Below, piece by piece: positions 20,733 to 30,369 of a DNA stretch of 64,000 bases (position 1 is its first letter; each line of letters begins with the position of its first letter). The DNA is taken from the NCBI GenBank assembly GCA_052161625.1, contig CP197412.1; one strand, given 5' to 3'. Below the pieces are notes generated by a model. The model searched no databases. It worked only from the letters and a program-made list of their open reading frames with translations, and was not told the DNA's origin. This DNA is from JBKCUI01 sp052161625. GTDB taxonomy: Bacteria; Planctomycetota; Planctomycetia; Pirellulales; Pirellulaceae. The position numbers were made by a program, and so were the translations under genes.

Positions 20733-21050
20733 CTACTTTTTGGAATACTCCTGAATGACCAGTTTCTTCGCTTCGTCGATCGGAATCATCAAGACTTCTT
20801 TCATCGCACCCGGCGTCGCCGAAGCTTCGTCGAGAGCTTGACCCTTCTTGTAACCGTTCAGGGTTGCGAGTTGTTCACTCTTAACCTGCCCAGGAGTGTC
20901 CGAGCTCCGGTTTTCCTTGCGAGCGTCCTCATAATTCACCATGCTGTAGGTCAGCGCTTGCGTTCCTTGCAAAACAATCACCAACACGACGATGCTCAAG
21001 ACCGTTGCGTAAGCGATCATGTTGGTGTTCAGGTCGTCGTAACGTGCCAT
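20733..21050 (-). CDS. Small single-helix protein of the respiratory operon
   Basis: A 105-residue ORF with ATG start, 15 bp after the actF stop and 15 bp before the SCO gene. It has one membrane helix (about residues 11-35, MIAYATVLSIVVLVIVLQG) and a polar tail with a short KKxxxxEYSKK end. I recognise no named family. The tight spacing on both sides suggests an accessory subunit or assembly factor of the ACIII-caa3 complex, which is inference. Confidence 0.7.
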   Translation of the reverse strand: MARYDDLNTNMIAYATVLSIVVLVIVLQGTQALTYSMVNYEDARKENRSSDTPGQVKSEQLATLNGYKKGQALDEASATPGAMKEVLMIPIDEAKKLVIQEYSKK

Positions 21051-21065
21051 GTTCTTATCGTTGAA

Positions 21066-22313
21066 TTAAAGGAGCGGATTGGTGTAGGTAAGTGCTTCTG
21101 GCAGCCGAGGGTCACGCATAGCGACCAAAGGTACCCCGGAAGACCGGATGATGAAAAATGCGGAAAGCATCAGGAGCATTCCGACGCCCCCAACAAAGTG
21201 ACCGACGAGAGGCAACACGGGGAGTCCACCAGGCACGTTCGGCATGACCAAATAAGTCATATCCATCCAGTGAACGACGATCAGCCAGCAAGCCCAGAAG
21301 TAAAGACCGGTTCGATGGCGACGCACGTGGTGACTCATCAAACCGAGGAACGGGATGATGAAGTGGACGAAAATGAGTCCATAGGAGAAGTACTCCCATC
21401 CCCCCATCAACCGAACCTTGTACCAGTAAGTCTCTTCGGGGATGTTACCGTACCAGTACAGCAGCAACTGGGAGAAGGCGATGTAGGACCAAAACATGAC
21501 AAATCCAAACATGAATTTGCCCATGTCGTGGTAATGCTCGATCGTCACCAAATCCTTGATCTTGCCTGCATTCTGCAGATTCATGCAGAGGACGACCATC
21601 AACGCAAAGAAGGCCATCATACTCGCGGAGAAGATGTAAACGCCGAAAATCGTGCTGTACCAATCCGCGTCAATGCTCATCACCCAGTCAAACGCAGCAA
21701 AGCTGGCGGTCAACGAAAAAACCATGACCATGGGGCCGGCCCACTTTTGACGGTCGATCGACAGCTCGACATCGCCGGTCTCATCCTGCGCGCGGCTCTT
21801 GTTGAAATACCACAAGGCAATACCGCTCAGAAGTCCGATGTAGAGAACCGTTCGGAAGGTGAAAAAACCACGCTCCAAATATCCTACCTTTGCCCGGATC
21901 ACCGAGTTCTCAATCGCTTCCGCCGACTGGTTCCATTCGTAAAGGCTGATGTCGTTGGCGAACAACATCAAGAGCACGGGGACGAACAAGACAGCCGACC
22001 AAGGAAGGACCGCCATCAGGATCTCCGCCACCCGACGAATGGAAGAACTCCATCCCGCTCGCGTCAGAAACTGTATCAAAATGAAAAACAATGCACCCAG
22101 CGAAAAGGAGAACAAGAACATGAAGTTCGACAGGTACGAGTGCATCACGTACTTTGTCGCCGAAACTCCCGGCACGTTTGCCGACTTGCCACCCACGAAG
22201 CAAAGTCCAGCTCCCACTACCAAACAGATCAAGGCAGCGGATATTAGAAGCGGCGCCTTGGCCTTCCAGGTCTCTGGAATCTGAACGGTTTCTTGGTCGT
22301 ATTTCAAACTCAT
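21066..22313 (-). CDS. actF: Alternative complex III subunit ActF
   Basis: A 415-residue polytopic protein (about ten helices). ATG 22313 is preferred to the TTG at 22352. It resembles the quinol:cytochrome c oxidoreductase membrane subunit ActF, with features such as HSYLSNFMFLFSFSLGALFF, AFDWVMSIDADWYSTIFGVY and LLLYWYGNIPEETYWY. ActF is a cofactor-free helix-bundle subunit related to ActC. It follows the fused actDE gene by 62 bp. Confidence 0.85.
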   Translation of the reverse strand: MSLKYDQETVQIPETWKAKAPLLISAALICLVVGAGLCFVGGKSANVPGVSATKYVMHSYLSNFMFLFSFSLGALFFILIQFLTRAGWSSSIRRVAEILMAVLPWSAVLFVPVLLMLFANDISLYEWNQSAEAIENSVIRAKVGYLERGFFTFRTVLYIGLLSGIALWYFNKSRAQDETGDVELSIDRQKWAGPMVMVFSLTASFAAFDWVMSIDADWYSTIFGVYIFSASMMAFFALMVVLCMNLQNAGKIKDLVTIEHYHDMGKFMFGFVMFWSYIAFSQLLLYWYGNIPEETYWYKVRLMGGWEYFSYGLIFVHFIIPFLGLMSHHVRRHRTGLYFWACWLIVVHWMDMTYLVMPNVPGGLPVLPLVGHFVGGVGMLLMLSAFFIIRSSGVPLVAMRDPRLPEALTYTNPLL

Positions 22314-22375
22314 GTTTATGGTCTTCGAAACGAATTCGGTTAGGTGCGTCAAGTACCAGCAATCGGGGAAAGCAA

Positions 22376-23875
22376 CTACTGCGCCGCTGCAGGGGTGGCC
22401 GCAGCAGGAGGTGCCGCAGCGGGGGCAGTTGGTTCTGCGCCCGCTGCAGGAGCTACGGACTGAATCTCCGACCGCTTGTCAACGGGGATATCGTCGATGC
22501 TCGCGTTGCGTGATTTCTGCAATGCCTTCACATACAAAGCGACTGCCCATCGCTCTTTCGGAGTCAGCGATGCTGCGTACGCGGGCATCTTTCCTTGGCC
22601 CTTCGTGATGGTATGGAAAATCTGTCCGACCGGTTGGGCTCGAACGCGATCGATGTGCATGGAGGTGGGGGGTAGCCAGTAGCCTTGAGCCAACGCATCA
22701 GCACGCTTGTGAACCAAGCCATCGCCAAAGCCGGTGTAGCCGTGGCAAGCTGCACAATAAGTCTGGAACTTTGTTTCTCCCAGCTTCATGTTCGCTTCGT
22801 TCGCTTCGATCGGAAGCTGCTCCAACCAAGGCAACGCCGGTCCGCCCGTCGCTGCCGCAGGGGCTGTCTGGGCTGTCCCACCCGTCTGGGCTGCCCCGCT
22901 TGGAGCACTCACAGGTGCGGCAGGCGATGCACTATCGGAAGTCGAGCCAGCTGCCGGTTTGTCCCCATCTTGAAGTGACACAAGCCGCGTTGCACTGGCT
23001 GCTGCAGTCGTAGCGGCCAGCTTCTCTGGATCGTATCCGAGATAGAACGAATCGGATTCTTCCAACTGGCCGCGAGCAATCGTGCCTGCCACCTGGGGAC
23101 GCATCGTTCGACCATCCGTAAAAATCGTGGTCGTTTGCTGCGCTTTCTTCTTGGGCTGGAAATCCATATCGAAGAAAACGTGAAATCGTGGTTTCGTGCT
23201 GTACCCAGCTCGCATGTTGAGGACGATCATCGCCGGAATCAAACCGGTCAAAACCAACAGCAACGCGCCGAGCCATATCGCTTTGGGCATCGCGGCAGGA
23301 GAGGAGTCTTCGATGACCTCTTCCAAGTGATCGGGGGATGCTCCAGCAAGCAGCTCACGAACCGATTCTCGGTTGTAGTACTTGTCCTTGGCACTCACAT
23401 ACAAAAAGAACTTGTCGTCGGTGGCCCGGTCGAATCGGGGGCTGGTGAACACTGGATTGCTAAATCGCGGCAATCCATTGAGGGCGATCATCCCAAGAAA
23501 CGTAGAGAAGGCCGAGAACAAAATGGTCATTTCGAACGCGACGGGAATCGACGCTGGGGTGATGCCAAACGGCTTGCCCGAAATGATGTACATGTAGTCG
23601 ACCCCGTTTGTCCACCACTGCATCAGCAGAGCCAGACCCAGGCCGGTCAACCCGCAGCACAACACAATAAATGGCAGCTTGGTCGGCTTGATCCCGAGCG
23701 CATGGTCGATCCCGTGAACGGGAAACGGCGTGAACGCATCCGTGTCGGTGTATCCGGAATCGCGAACCTTGCGAGCGGCCTCGAGCAGCTTGTGCTCGTC
23801 GGAAAACTCCGCCATCCAGCCAAACGCTCGTGGGGGTCGGTTCCCATTCGTTGTCTTTGGCTTGTGATCACTCAT
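22376..23875 (-). CDS. Fused ActD-ActE subunit of alternative complex III
   Basis: About 499 residues from ATG 23875. The N-terminal part (about 15-200) is the DUF3341/ActD domain, with two helices (IVLCCGLTGLGLALLMQWW and AFEMTILFSAFSTFLGMIAL). A third helix follows near residue 218. An Ala/Pro/Thr-rich linker (about 290-350) leads to a C-terminal cytochrome c domain with heme site CAACHG and a candidate Met ligand in GQGKMPAYA, corresponding to ActE. In most described ACIII operons actD and actE are separate genes, so this is a fusion. The end is another Ala/Pro-rich tail. Confidence 0.88.
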   Translation of the reverse strand: MSDHKPKTTNGNRPPRAFGWMAEFSDEHKLLEAARKVRDSGYTDTDAFTPFPVHGIDHALGIKPTKLPFIVLCCGLTGLGLALLMQWWTNGVDYMYIISGKPFGITPASIPVAFEMTILFSAFSTFLGMIALNGLPRFSNPVFTSPRFDRATDDKFFLYVSAKDKYYNRESVRELLAGASPDHLEEVIEDSSPAAMPKAIWLGALLLVLTGLIPAMIVLNMRAGYSTKPRFHVFFDMDFQPKKKAQQTTTIFTDGRTMRPQVAGTIARGQLEESDSFYLGYDPEKLAATTAAASATRLVSLQDGDKPAAGSTSDSASPAAPVSAPSGAAQTGGTAQTAPAAATGGPALPWLEQLPIEANEANMKLGETKFQTYCAACHGYTGFGDGLVHKRADALAQGYWLPPTSMHIDRVRAQPVGQIFHTITKGQGKMPAYAASLTPKERWAVALYVKALQKSRNASIDDIPVDKRSEIQSVAPAAGAEPTAPAAAPPAAATPAAAQ

Positions 23876-23960
23876 AGTACGATCGTTAGGTATCGGTTGA
23901 TAAATGGATTGGTAAGGTGGGGTAGGTCCAAGACACACCCCTCGCGTTCATTTGGAACGT

Positions 23961-25427
23961 TTAGTGGTGATGCCCGCCATGCCCGTTGGAATGGCCATGT
24001 CCCAGCAAGGCAGCTTGCGCGTGCTCGGAATGCTCGGTGGAGGACATGACACCCTTCACTTCCGACATGGCAATCGTCGGCAAATAACGGCAGAACAGCA
24101 AGAACAGGGACATGAAGACACCGAAGCTTCCGAAGAACATCAACCCGTCGAAAATCGTCGGCTTGAAGTAACCCCACGAACTGGGCAGGAAGTCTCGGCT
24201 CAACGATGTAATCGTGATCACAAATCGCTCGAACCACATTCCGATATTCACAAAGATCGAAACGATCACCATCAATATCGGAGTCGTTCGTATTTTCTTG
24301 AACCAGAAGAGTTGCGGCGAAATGACGTTGCAGGAAACCATCGTCCAATACGCCCACCAATAGGGGCCGAACGCTCGGTTGAGGAACGCGAATCCCTCGT
24401 ATTGGTTCTGGCTGTACCAGGCGATGAAGAACTCGGTACCGTACGCTAACCCGACCAAAGACCCCGTTGCCAGAATGATCTTGTTCATGTTGTCGAGATG
24501 CCGGAGGGTGATCAGATTCTCAAGCTTGTAAATCTTTCGAACTGGCACTAGCAGCGTCACCACCATCGCAAATCCCGAGAAGATCGCCCCGGCGACGAAG
24601 TAGGGTGGGAAAATCGTCGTGTGCCAGCCAGCGACCTGGGAAACCGCGAAGTCGAAGCTAACAACCGTGTGCACCGAGAGAACCAATGGGGTAGCCAACG
24701 CCGCTAACAACGTGTAGGCCTTTTCGTAACGAAGCCAATGGCGAGACGAGCCGGTCCAACCAAGGCAAAACAGACCGTAAATGAAACGCTTGAAAGGACT
24801 CTTCGCGCGATCTCGGTAGGTGGCCAAGTCAGGGATCATTCCCATGTACCAGAATACCAACGACGTCGACGCGTAGGTACCAACTGCGAAAACGTCCCAC
24901 AAAAGCGGGCTACGGAATTGCGGCCACATCCAAAGATTCAAACTGGGATAAGGCAACAACCAAAATGCCAACCAAGCTCGACCGACGTGAATGCCAGGGT
25001 AGATGGCTGCGCAAACGACCGCAAAAATGGTCATCGCTTCTGCGGCTCGGTTGATGCTCGTTCGCCAGTTTTGGCGGAACAAGAAAAGAATCGCCGAGAT
25101 GAGGGTCCCGGCGTGACCGATACCGACCCAGAACACGAAGTTTACGATAGGCCAAGCCCAAAAGACCGGGTTCTGGTTACCCCAGATACCAACCCCCGTG
25201 AAGATCAAATACCCGATCAGGGATAGGAACATCACAGCTGTTACCGACGAGAACCCGAACAGCACGTACCAAAGCATCGGCTGAGGCTGCTCTGCCACAC
25301 GGCAAACCATCTCCGTAACCGAGCTGTAGGTCTGATTCCCCGTAATCAGCGGAGATCGTCGCCCCGGAATATCAACCGTATTGTCAATTTCACGAGGGTT
25401 GTAGGAAGTACTAGCTATGGTGGCCAT
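23961..25427 (-). CDS. actC: Alternative complex III subunit ActC (NrfD/PsrC family)
   Basis: About 488 residues from ATG 25427, preceded by AGGTG; upstream ATGs at 25454 and 25472 are possible but overlap actB more. The ten-helix NrfD-like quinol-interacting subunit shows WPIVNFVFWVGIGHAGTLIS, HTVVSFDFAVSQVAGWHTTI and FFIAWYSQNQYE. The C-terminus is His/Gly-rich. It overlaps the end of actB by 17 bp. It would contain the quinol site and pass electrons to ActB Fe-S clusters. Confidence 0.92.
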   Translation of the reverse strand: MATIASTSYNPREIDNTVDIPGRRSPLITGNQTYSSVTEMVCRVAEQPQPMLWYVLFGFSSVTAVMFLSLIGYLIFTGVGIWGNQNPVFWAWPIVNFVFWVGIGHAGTLISAILFLFRQNWRTSINRAAEAMTIFAVVCAAIYPGIHVGRAWLAFWLLPYPSLNLWMWPQFRSPLLWDVFAVGTYASTSLVFWYMGMIPDLATYRDRAKSPFKRFIYGLFCLGWTGSSRHWLRYEKAYTLLAALATPLVLSVHTVVSFDFAVSQVAGWHTTIFPPYFVAGAIFSGFAMVVTLLVPVRKIYKLENLITLRHLDNMNKIILATGSLVGLAYGTEFFIAWYSQNQYEGFAFLNRAFGPYWWAYWTMVSCNVISPQLFWFKKIRTTPILMVIVSIFVNIGMWFERFVITITSLSRDFLPSSWGYFKPTIFDGLMFFGSFGVFMSLFLLFCRYLPTIAMSEVKGVMSSTEHSEHAQAALLGHGHSNGHGGHHH

Positions 25428-28400
25428 GGTCACCTGATTCTTGTGAGTGGTCATTCGAATGTCCGTGGCCATGGCCTGGACGGTTCGGATTGATTTGGAT
25501 GGAGGTGGCTAGACGCTTGGGCACGTTGCGAATGCGGGAAAGATACAGCGTTCGCGGTTTGATGTTGATCTCTTCGAGAACCGCGTACGATCGTTCATCT
25601 TGATGCATCTTGTAAACCCGACTGGATTTGTCATGCAAATCGCCGAAGACAATCGCTTGGGTCGAGCAGGCAGCTTGGCAAGCCGTGATGACATCCCCGT
25701 CGTGGATCCGCCCATCTCCCTTGGTCTTCGCGGTGATCTTCGCATTCTGGACGCGTTGGATGCAGTAGGTGCATTTTTCCATCACGCCCCGACCTCGAAC
25801 CGATACCTCAGGGTTGAGCACCAACGATTGCAGCTTCGCAGAGGCTTGCTCGCGTTTGTCCTGCCAACCGTAGAAGTAACCGTACTCGGTGTTGTAGTTG
25901 AAGTAATTGAAGCGACGTACCTTGTAGGGGCAGTTGTTACCGCAATATCGAGTTCCGATACAGCGGTTGTAGGCCATCGCATTGATCCCTTCTTCCGTAT
26001 GGACTGTTGCAGCCACCGGGCAAACTTGCTCGCAAGGGGCGGTCTCGCAGTGTGCGCAGGCCATCGGTTGCGTCACAATCGTCGGATCAATCGGATCCTT
26101 GAACGAACCTTCCTCGTAGGTGCGATCGAAATCGCACTGGAAGTACCGATCGATGCGAAGCCAGTGCATTTCCCGGCTTCGAATCACTTGCTCTTTGCCA
26201 ACGATCGGAATGTTGTTTTCGGATTGGCAAGCCACCACGCATGCGTTGCAGCCGATGCACTTGTTGAGGTCGATCGCCATCCCCCACTTGTAGTTCTCGT
26301 CAACCTTTGGTTCCGTCCAAAGGGACTCGTTCTCGAAATGGTGCTCCACGATTTCGCCGGTGAACCCGACGTTCTTCTTGTACTCGTCGAGCGTTCCTTC
26401 CCGAACCAGCTGGGGCGAGCGCTTCGCATTCTCTCGCATTCCACCTTCGTCTTCGAGGGCGAAGTGGTCTTGAGTCGTCGCGAGTGGATAAGGCTTGGTC
26501 GTGTTACGGACTTGAACGCCCGTGTACACAGCCGCTTGATTCCAGCGACGGAACGAAGCCAAATTCGTTCCAACTCCGCTCCCAATCACCCCGGCTTTGC
26601 TCTTCGCACGCCCATATCCCGTGTTGAACGTGAACGATCCTTCCGCATGTCCTGGGATCAAGAAAACGGGGAGCGTTACTTTGGAATCGCCTGCGGTGAA
26701 GATCGCCAGCTCGCCATGCTTCAGCCCAAGCTTTCGAGCGGTTCCGATCGAACAAAACGCAGCGTTATCCCAAGTCAGCTTGGAAATCGACTGCGGGAGC
26801 TCCTGCAACCAACCATTGTTGGCCAAGCGACCGTCGTATACGCACTCACTCGAGCGAACCACTACCTCCAGCTTGTCCTTGTTCAACGCCAATTGAACGG
26901 CACCATCCGGCAGCTCATAAGTGGTTGTCGATACCTCACCAGCCGATAAAGCCTTCGCGTCGGTCTTCAACTCGCCCGCAAAAGCCTTCGCTTGGCTGTC
27001 GGGCAAGAAACCACTGTGAAGTACTTCTTTCCATTGTCGCTCGGACAGAGAACCACCTGCAATCTGCTTGGCCGTTTCCATCACGATCTTCTCACCGGCT
27101 GTTTCCGGTAGATTCGCCAAGATAGCGAGCAACTCGATCGCCGACTTTCCTTCCAACAACGGGGAAATCATCGGCTGACCAACCCCATACGTCCCGTCGT
27201 GCGATCGAACGTCTCCCCAAGCCTCCAAGGGATGGGTGGCTGGGATCGACCAACTTGCAAGGTCCGCGGTTTCGTCGTCGTGATTGGCCCAATAAACCGT
27301 ATTGCCAATCTTCTTCATCGCATCCGCCAAGGCGACATCGCCTGCGACGGTATAGACCGGGTTGAATGCAAAGATCCAAAGAGATTGGAACTGCCCCGCT
27401 CGATTCACGAAATCATCTAGCTTGATCGTTTCGACCGAAGCCAACTCATCGGTCACCTCCGTCAGCAACACCGTCTTGCCGATGTTCCCAAGCTTTGCAT
27501 TGATGCGTAGCGCGGCAAGCTGCACGTTGAGGTCCAAATGCGAGCCGACGCAAAGGACTGCTTCACCCTTGTGACTGAGCAGATCGGACGCGATCGATTC
27601 GATCACGCGCTGTACCTTTTCGTCGTCGGTCAGGCGATTGAATGTCTTTTCCTCTTCCTTGTCTTCCACCACCGTCCCCTTGTCGATCGCCTCCTCAATT
27701 TTGCGAAGGAAGACGGGGATTTGGGACGATTGGAGGGCAAGTCGGAAATCGGACGCGGTTCCGGTGACCGAATACTGGGGCTCAATGCTGTAGAGCCGGT
27801 TCATCCACTCCCCGTCGGGAGAACGGTGATTGGTGAACTGACGCGAATAATGCACTGCATTGGGATCTTCGCCCAAGATATCCGCGTCGAGCGCGACGAT
27901 AATTTTCGCCGCATCCAGATTGAAAGATAGCGACGCATTGCCGGCACCGACGGCATCCAAAGCCTTGGCCACTTTACCCGAGTAAATGGATTCGTATTTG
28001 ACAAAGGTCGCTTTGGGCAGCTTCGCCTTGACGTCCGCCAAGGTGCGACGCATCGAGGGGCTTTGGGTGGGCTCGAAAACGATCGCCAGCCCTTCTCCGC
28101 CGTTCGCCTCAAGCTTCGTTCGCTCTTGAGCGACGTACTTACCGAAGGCGTCCCAAGCCGCAACGCGATTCTTGGTTTCGTCTTTGTCGAAGGCCTCGGG
28201 AGCAACGCCTGGCTTCGATCGGAAGAGTGGTGCAGGAATGCGATCTTGGTCGTAGAGAGACAAGATCGACGCTTGTGCGAAGGTACTTGTCCCGGCCGAT
28301 CGGAGCTTTGCATTTTCAGCAAAATCCTTGGGCTGGGAATTGGCGTAAGTGGGATGGTCCGGATTCCCGTCCACCTTGATCGGTCGCCCCTCGAGATTGG

Positions 28401-28716
28401 TGATCAAGGCATTGACCACTTCGCCGGCGAACTCGAAGTTCGTTGCAAAGAATTCCGGGAGACCGGGAACTCGCCCCTCGGGCCGCATTACGAAAGCAGC
28501 GACCTCTTCCCGGTTGTACCGGCATCCCGCCAAACCGCCGAGGGCCAGCGACGCCCCCATCATCTGAATCCAGCGTCGCCGCGACACTCCTTCGGGGAAC
28601 TCCGAAGCAGCCTGCGGGAACTCGCGGGTCAGAAATTGTTCGAACTCGGGAGTCTTTTGGAGCTCGTCGAGACTACGAAAATAACGCTGCTGATGATCTA
28701 GACCGGTGAAGCTCAT
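25411..28716 (-). CDS. actB: Alternative complex III subunit ActB (molybdopterin-like/Fe-S protein)
   Basis: About 1101 residues. The ATG at 28716 forms an ATGA overlap with the actA stop. A Tat-like signal (SRRRWIQMMGASLALGGLAGC, shown here only as its first part SRRRWIQMMGASLALGG) ends at a possible lipobox Cys. A domain related to molybdopterin oxidoreductases follows (about 60-750), without an obvious cofactor ligand. The C-terminal quarter is a ferredoxin-type domain with CIGCNACVVAC, CAHCETAPCEQVC, CIGTRYCGNNCP and CTYC...CQAAC motifs for four Fe-S clusters. It ends in a His-rich tail. Confidence 0.95.
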   Translation of the reverse strand: MSFTGLDHQQRYFRSLDELQKTPEFEQFLTREFPQAASEFPEGVSRRRWIQMMGASLALGGLAGCRYNREEVAAFVMRPEGRVPGLPEFFATNFEFAGEVVNALITNLEGRPIKVDGNPDHPTYANSQPKDFAENAKLRSAGTSTFAQASILSLYDQDRIPAPLFRSKPGVAPEAFDKDETKNRVAAWDAFGKYVAQERTKLEANGGEGLAIVFEPTQSPSMRRTLADVKAKLPKATFVKYESIYSGKVAKALDAVGAGNASLSFNLDAAKIIVALDADILGEDPNAVHYSRQFTNHRSPDGEWMNRLYSIEPQYSVTGTASDFRLALQSSQIPVFLRKIEEAIDKGTVVEDKEEEKTFNRLTDDEKVQRVIESIASDLLSHKGEAVLCVGSHLDLNVQLAALRINAKLGNIGKTVLLTEVTDELASVETIKLDDFVNRAGQFQSLWIFAFNPVYTVAGDVALADAMKKIGNTVYWANHDDETADLASWSIPATHPLEAWGDVRSHDGTYGVGQPMISPLLEGKSAIELLAILANLPETAGEKIVMETAKQIAGGSLSERQWKEVLHSGFLPDSQAKAFAGELKTDAKALSAGEVSTTTYELPDGAVQLALNKDKLEVVVRSSECVYDGRLANNGWLQELPQSISKLTWDNAAFCSIGTARKLGLKHGELAIFTAGDSKVTLPVFLIPGHAEGSFTFNTGYGRAKSKAGVIGSGVGTNLASFRRWNQAAVYTGVQVRNTTKPYPLATTQDHFALEDEGGMRENAKRSPQLVREGTLDEYKKNVGFTGEIVEHHFENESLWTEPKVDENYKWGMAIDLNKCIGCNACVVACQSENNIPIVGKEQVIRSREMHWLRIDRYFQCDFDRTYEEGSFKDPIDPTIVTQPMACAHCETAPCEQVCPVAATVHTEEGINAMAYNRCIGTRYCGNNCPYKVRRFNYFNYNTEYGYFYGWQDKREQASAKLQSLVLNPEVSVRGRGVMEKCTYCIQRVQNAKITAKTKGDGRIHDGDVITACQAACSTQAIVFGDLHDKSSRVYKMHQDERSYAVLEEINIKPRTLYLSRIRNVPKRLATSIQINPNRPGHGHGHSNDHSQESGDHGHHS

Positions 28717-29408
28717 CGGTGACACACCGCACAGTTGGTTTGAGGTTTGATGTTGTTTTCTTCAATGAGCTTCTTGCCCAAAGCAAGTTGCTCTTCCTCG
28801 GAGCCGGCGCTCCAAGCCAAGTTCGTCACTTCTTCGACCGGTCGGATGTGGGGCGCTGGATTGCGATGGCAATCGATACACCAAGTCATCGACTGGTCTT
28901 TTGCCTGGTAAACCACTTCCATCCGGTCGACACGACCGTGGCAAGTCACACAGGAAACCCCTCGCGCGATGTGAATGGAGTGGTTGAAGTAGACGAAGTC
29001 AGGAAGGCGATGGATTCGGATCCAGTCGACCGACTCCCCTGTCCGCCAGCTCTCATGCACAGGTTTGAGCTTTGGGCTCTCGGAATGGACAGCGGAAAGC
29101 GCTGGAGAACCAGCCGAACTTTTTGGGCTGTGGCAGTTGATGCACGTCTGCGTGGCCGGAATCGTCGAGTGGGCAGATTTGTCAACCGAGCTATGGCAGT
29201 AGCGGCAGTCCATTTTGAGTTCGCCCGCATGAAGGGCGTGACTAAACGGAACGGGCTGCTCCGGGCGGTAGCCAGTATTGAGCGTGACCGGGCTGGTCGC
29301 CCCGAGGAACAATACGCTGGCGTATGCGCCGCCACCCGCGATCAACACGCCGAGCAGAGCCAAAAGCTTGTTGGTCCACCTTGGGAACAAGAATCGTTGC
29401 ATGGTCAT
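28713..29408 (-). CDS. actA: Alternative complex III pentaheme cytochrome c ActA
   Basis: 231 residues with an N-terminal membrane anchor (about 13-35) and five CxxCH heme sites: CRYCH, CINCH, CVTCH, CIDCH and CAVCH. ActA takes electrons from the ActB clusters and passes them towards ActE and the oxidase. It is the first gene of the minus-strand respiratory cluster. Start ATG 29408 or the in-frame ATG 29402 two codons later. The heme count and gene order match known ACIII. Confidence 0.95.
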   Translation of the reverse strand: MTMQRFLFPRWTNKLLALLGVLIAGGGAYASVLFLGATSPVTLNTGYRPEQPVPFSHALHAGELKMDCRYCHSSVDKSAHSTIPATQTCINCHSPKSSAGSPALSAVHSESPKLKPVHESWRTGESVDWIRIHRLPDFVYFNHSIHIARGVSCVTCHGRVDRMEVVYQAKDQSMTWCIDCHRNPAPHIRPVEEVTNLAWSAGSEEEQLALGKKLIEENNIKPQTNCAVCHR

Positions 29409-29810
29409 ACGGTATCTTTTCTCTAGTGCATGTCAGGGCTGCGCGTTCCAGGATTGCCGTCGAAGGCTTCGTGGACAGCCGGTAACCTAGATGGTCTGGA
29501 TTGTGAAATCCGAACGATCCGCGCGTTTTTCCAACATGGTTTCGCGAATTTCGCAAGAGTTTACAAACTACCCAGAAGGAGCGAAAGGGATGCACGGGAA
29601 AGTTGCTTTTGTCAGGCTCCCCTGTTTCGACATTATTCGAACCGAAATCTTGGAAATCCCTTCGCAGAATCTTCGATGGACAAATGGTCGCATCGGACAA
29701 GTGTTTGAAATAGGATTCCCAGAATAGAGCGATACTCCTCTTCAAGCTCCAATCGCAAAGCCTCAATTCCCCAGCCCCCAGCTATCCAGCCATCCAGCCT
29801 CCAATCCCAC
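29409..29810. other. Divergent intergenic region upstream of actA
   Basis: No convincing gene in 402 bp; the small ORF at 29491-29727 has no recognisable features. An imperfect dyad TTCGCGAATTTCGCAA (29541-29556) lies about 135 bp upstream of actA and could be a regulator site. No confident promoter hexamers were found. Confidence 0.4.
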
Positions 29811-30347
29811 ATGCGACCACATATTCTCAATCGACGCATCCACTACTGGGGGACCCTCGCGGTCGCGATCCCTATGCTCATCGTCATCGCAACCGGCATT
29901 CTCCTTCAACTCAAAAAAGAAATCCCATGGGTTCAACCCCCGGAACAGAAAGGAACGGGCGCCACTCCAACCGCAAGCCTCGATGCGATGCTCAGCTCGA
30001 TCCGATTGGAACCCGGTTTCGAATCCCTCTCCTGGGAAGATGTCAAGCGGATCGATGTCCGCCCCTCCAAGGGGATGGCAAAGTGGACGCTAACGGGCGA
30101 CTGGGAAATTCAAGTCGACTCGGAATCGGCTCAAGTCCTCCAGACTGCCATTCGACGGTCCGATTGGATCGAAGCGATGCACGACGGGTCCTACTTCGGA
30201 GGGGATTGGATGAAGTATGGCCTCTTCCTCCCCGCCGCAATCGCGCTGCTAGCCATGTGGGGGAGCGGGCTCTGGATGTTCTGGCAACCCATCCAAGCCA
30301 AACGCCGCAAACGCGCCTCACGCCATCTGAAAACAGATCCGCGATAA
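29811..30347 (+). CDS. PepSY-associated transmembrane protein
   Basis: 178 residues with ATG start. N-terminal helix (about 13-31, HYWGTLAVAIPMLIVIATG) followed by LLQLKKEIPWVQPP, a pattern typical of PepSY-associated membrane proteins. A soluble PepSY-like region (about 60-120) and a second helix (about 140-160) end in a basic tail. Such proteins are often found beside redox or metal-related genes. It is transcribed away from actA and convergent with the 112-residue gene. Function unknown. Confidence 0.65.
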   Translation: MRPHILNRRIHYWGTLAVAIPMLIVIATGILLQLKKEIPWVQPPEQKGTGATPTASLDAMLSSIRLEPGFESLSWEDVKRIDVRPSKGMAKWTLTGDWEIQVDSESAQVLQTAIRRSDWIEAMHDGSYFGGDWMKYGLFLPAAIALLAMWGSGLWMFWQPIQAKRRKRASRHLKTDPR

Positions 30348-30369
30348 AGCTCAGCGGTGTGGATCATCC

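Noticed and set aside
20838..22247. A 469-codon plus-strand ORF across actF
   Set aside because: Antisense to the ActF membrane protein; highly charged, no recognisable motif.
25600..26949. A 449-codon plus-strand ORF across actB
   Set aside because: Antisense to ActB, whose Fe-S motifs are unambiguous.
29491..29727. A 78-codon ORF between actA and the PepSY-like gene
   Set aside because: No clear ribosome-binding site, domain or compositional support; treated as intergenic.
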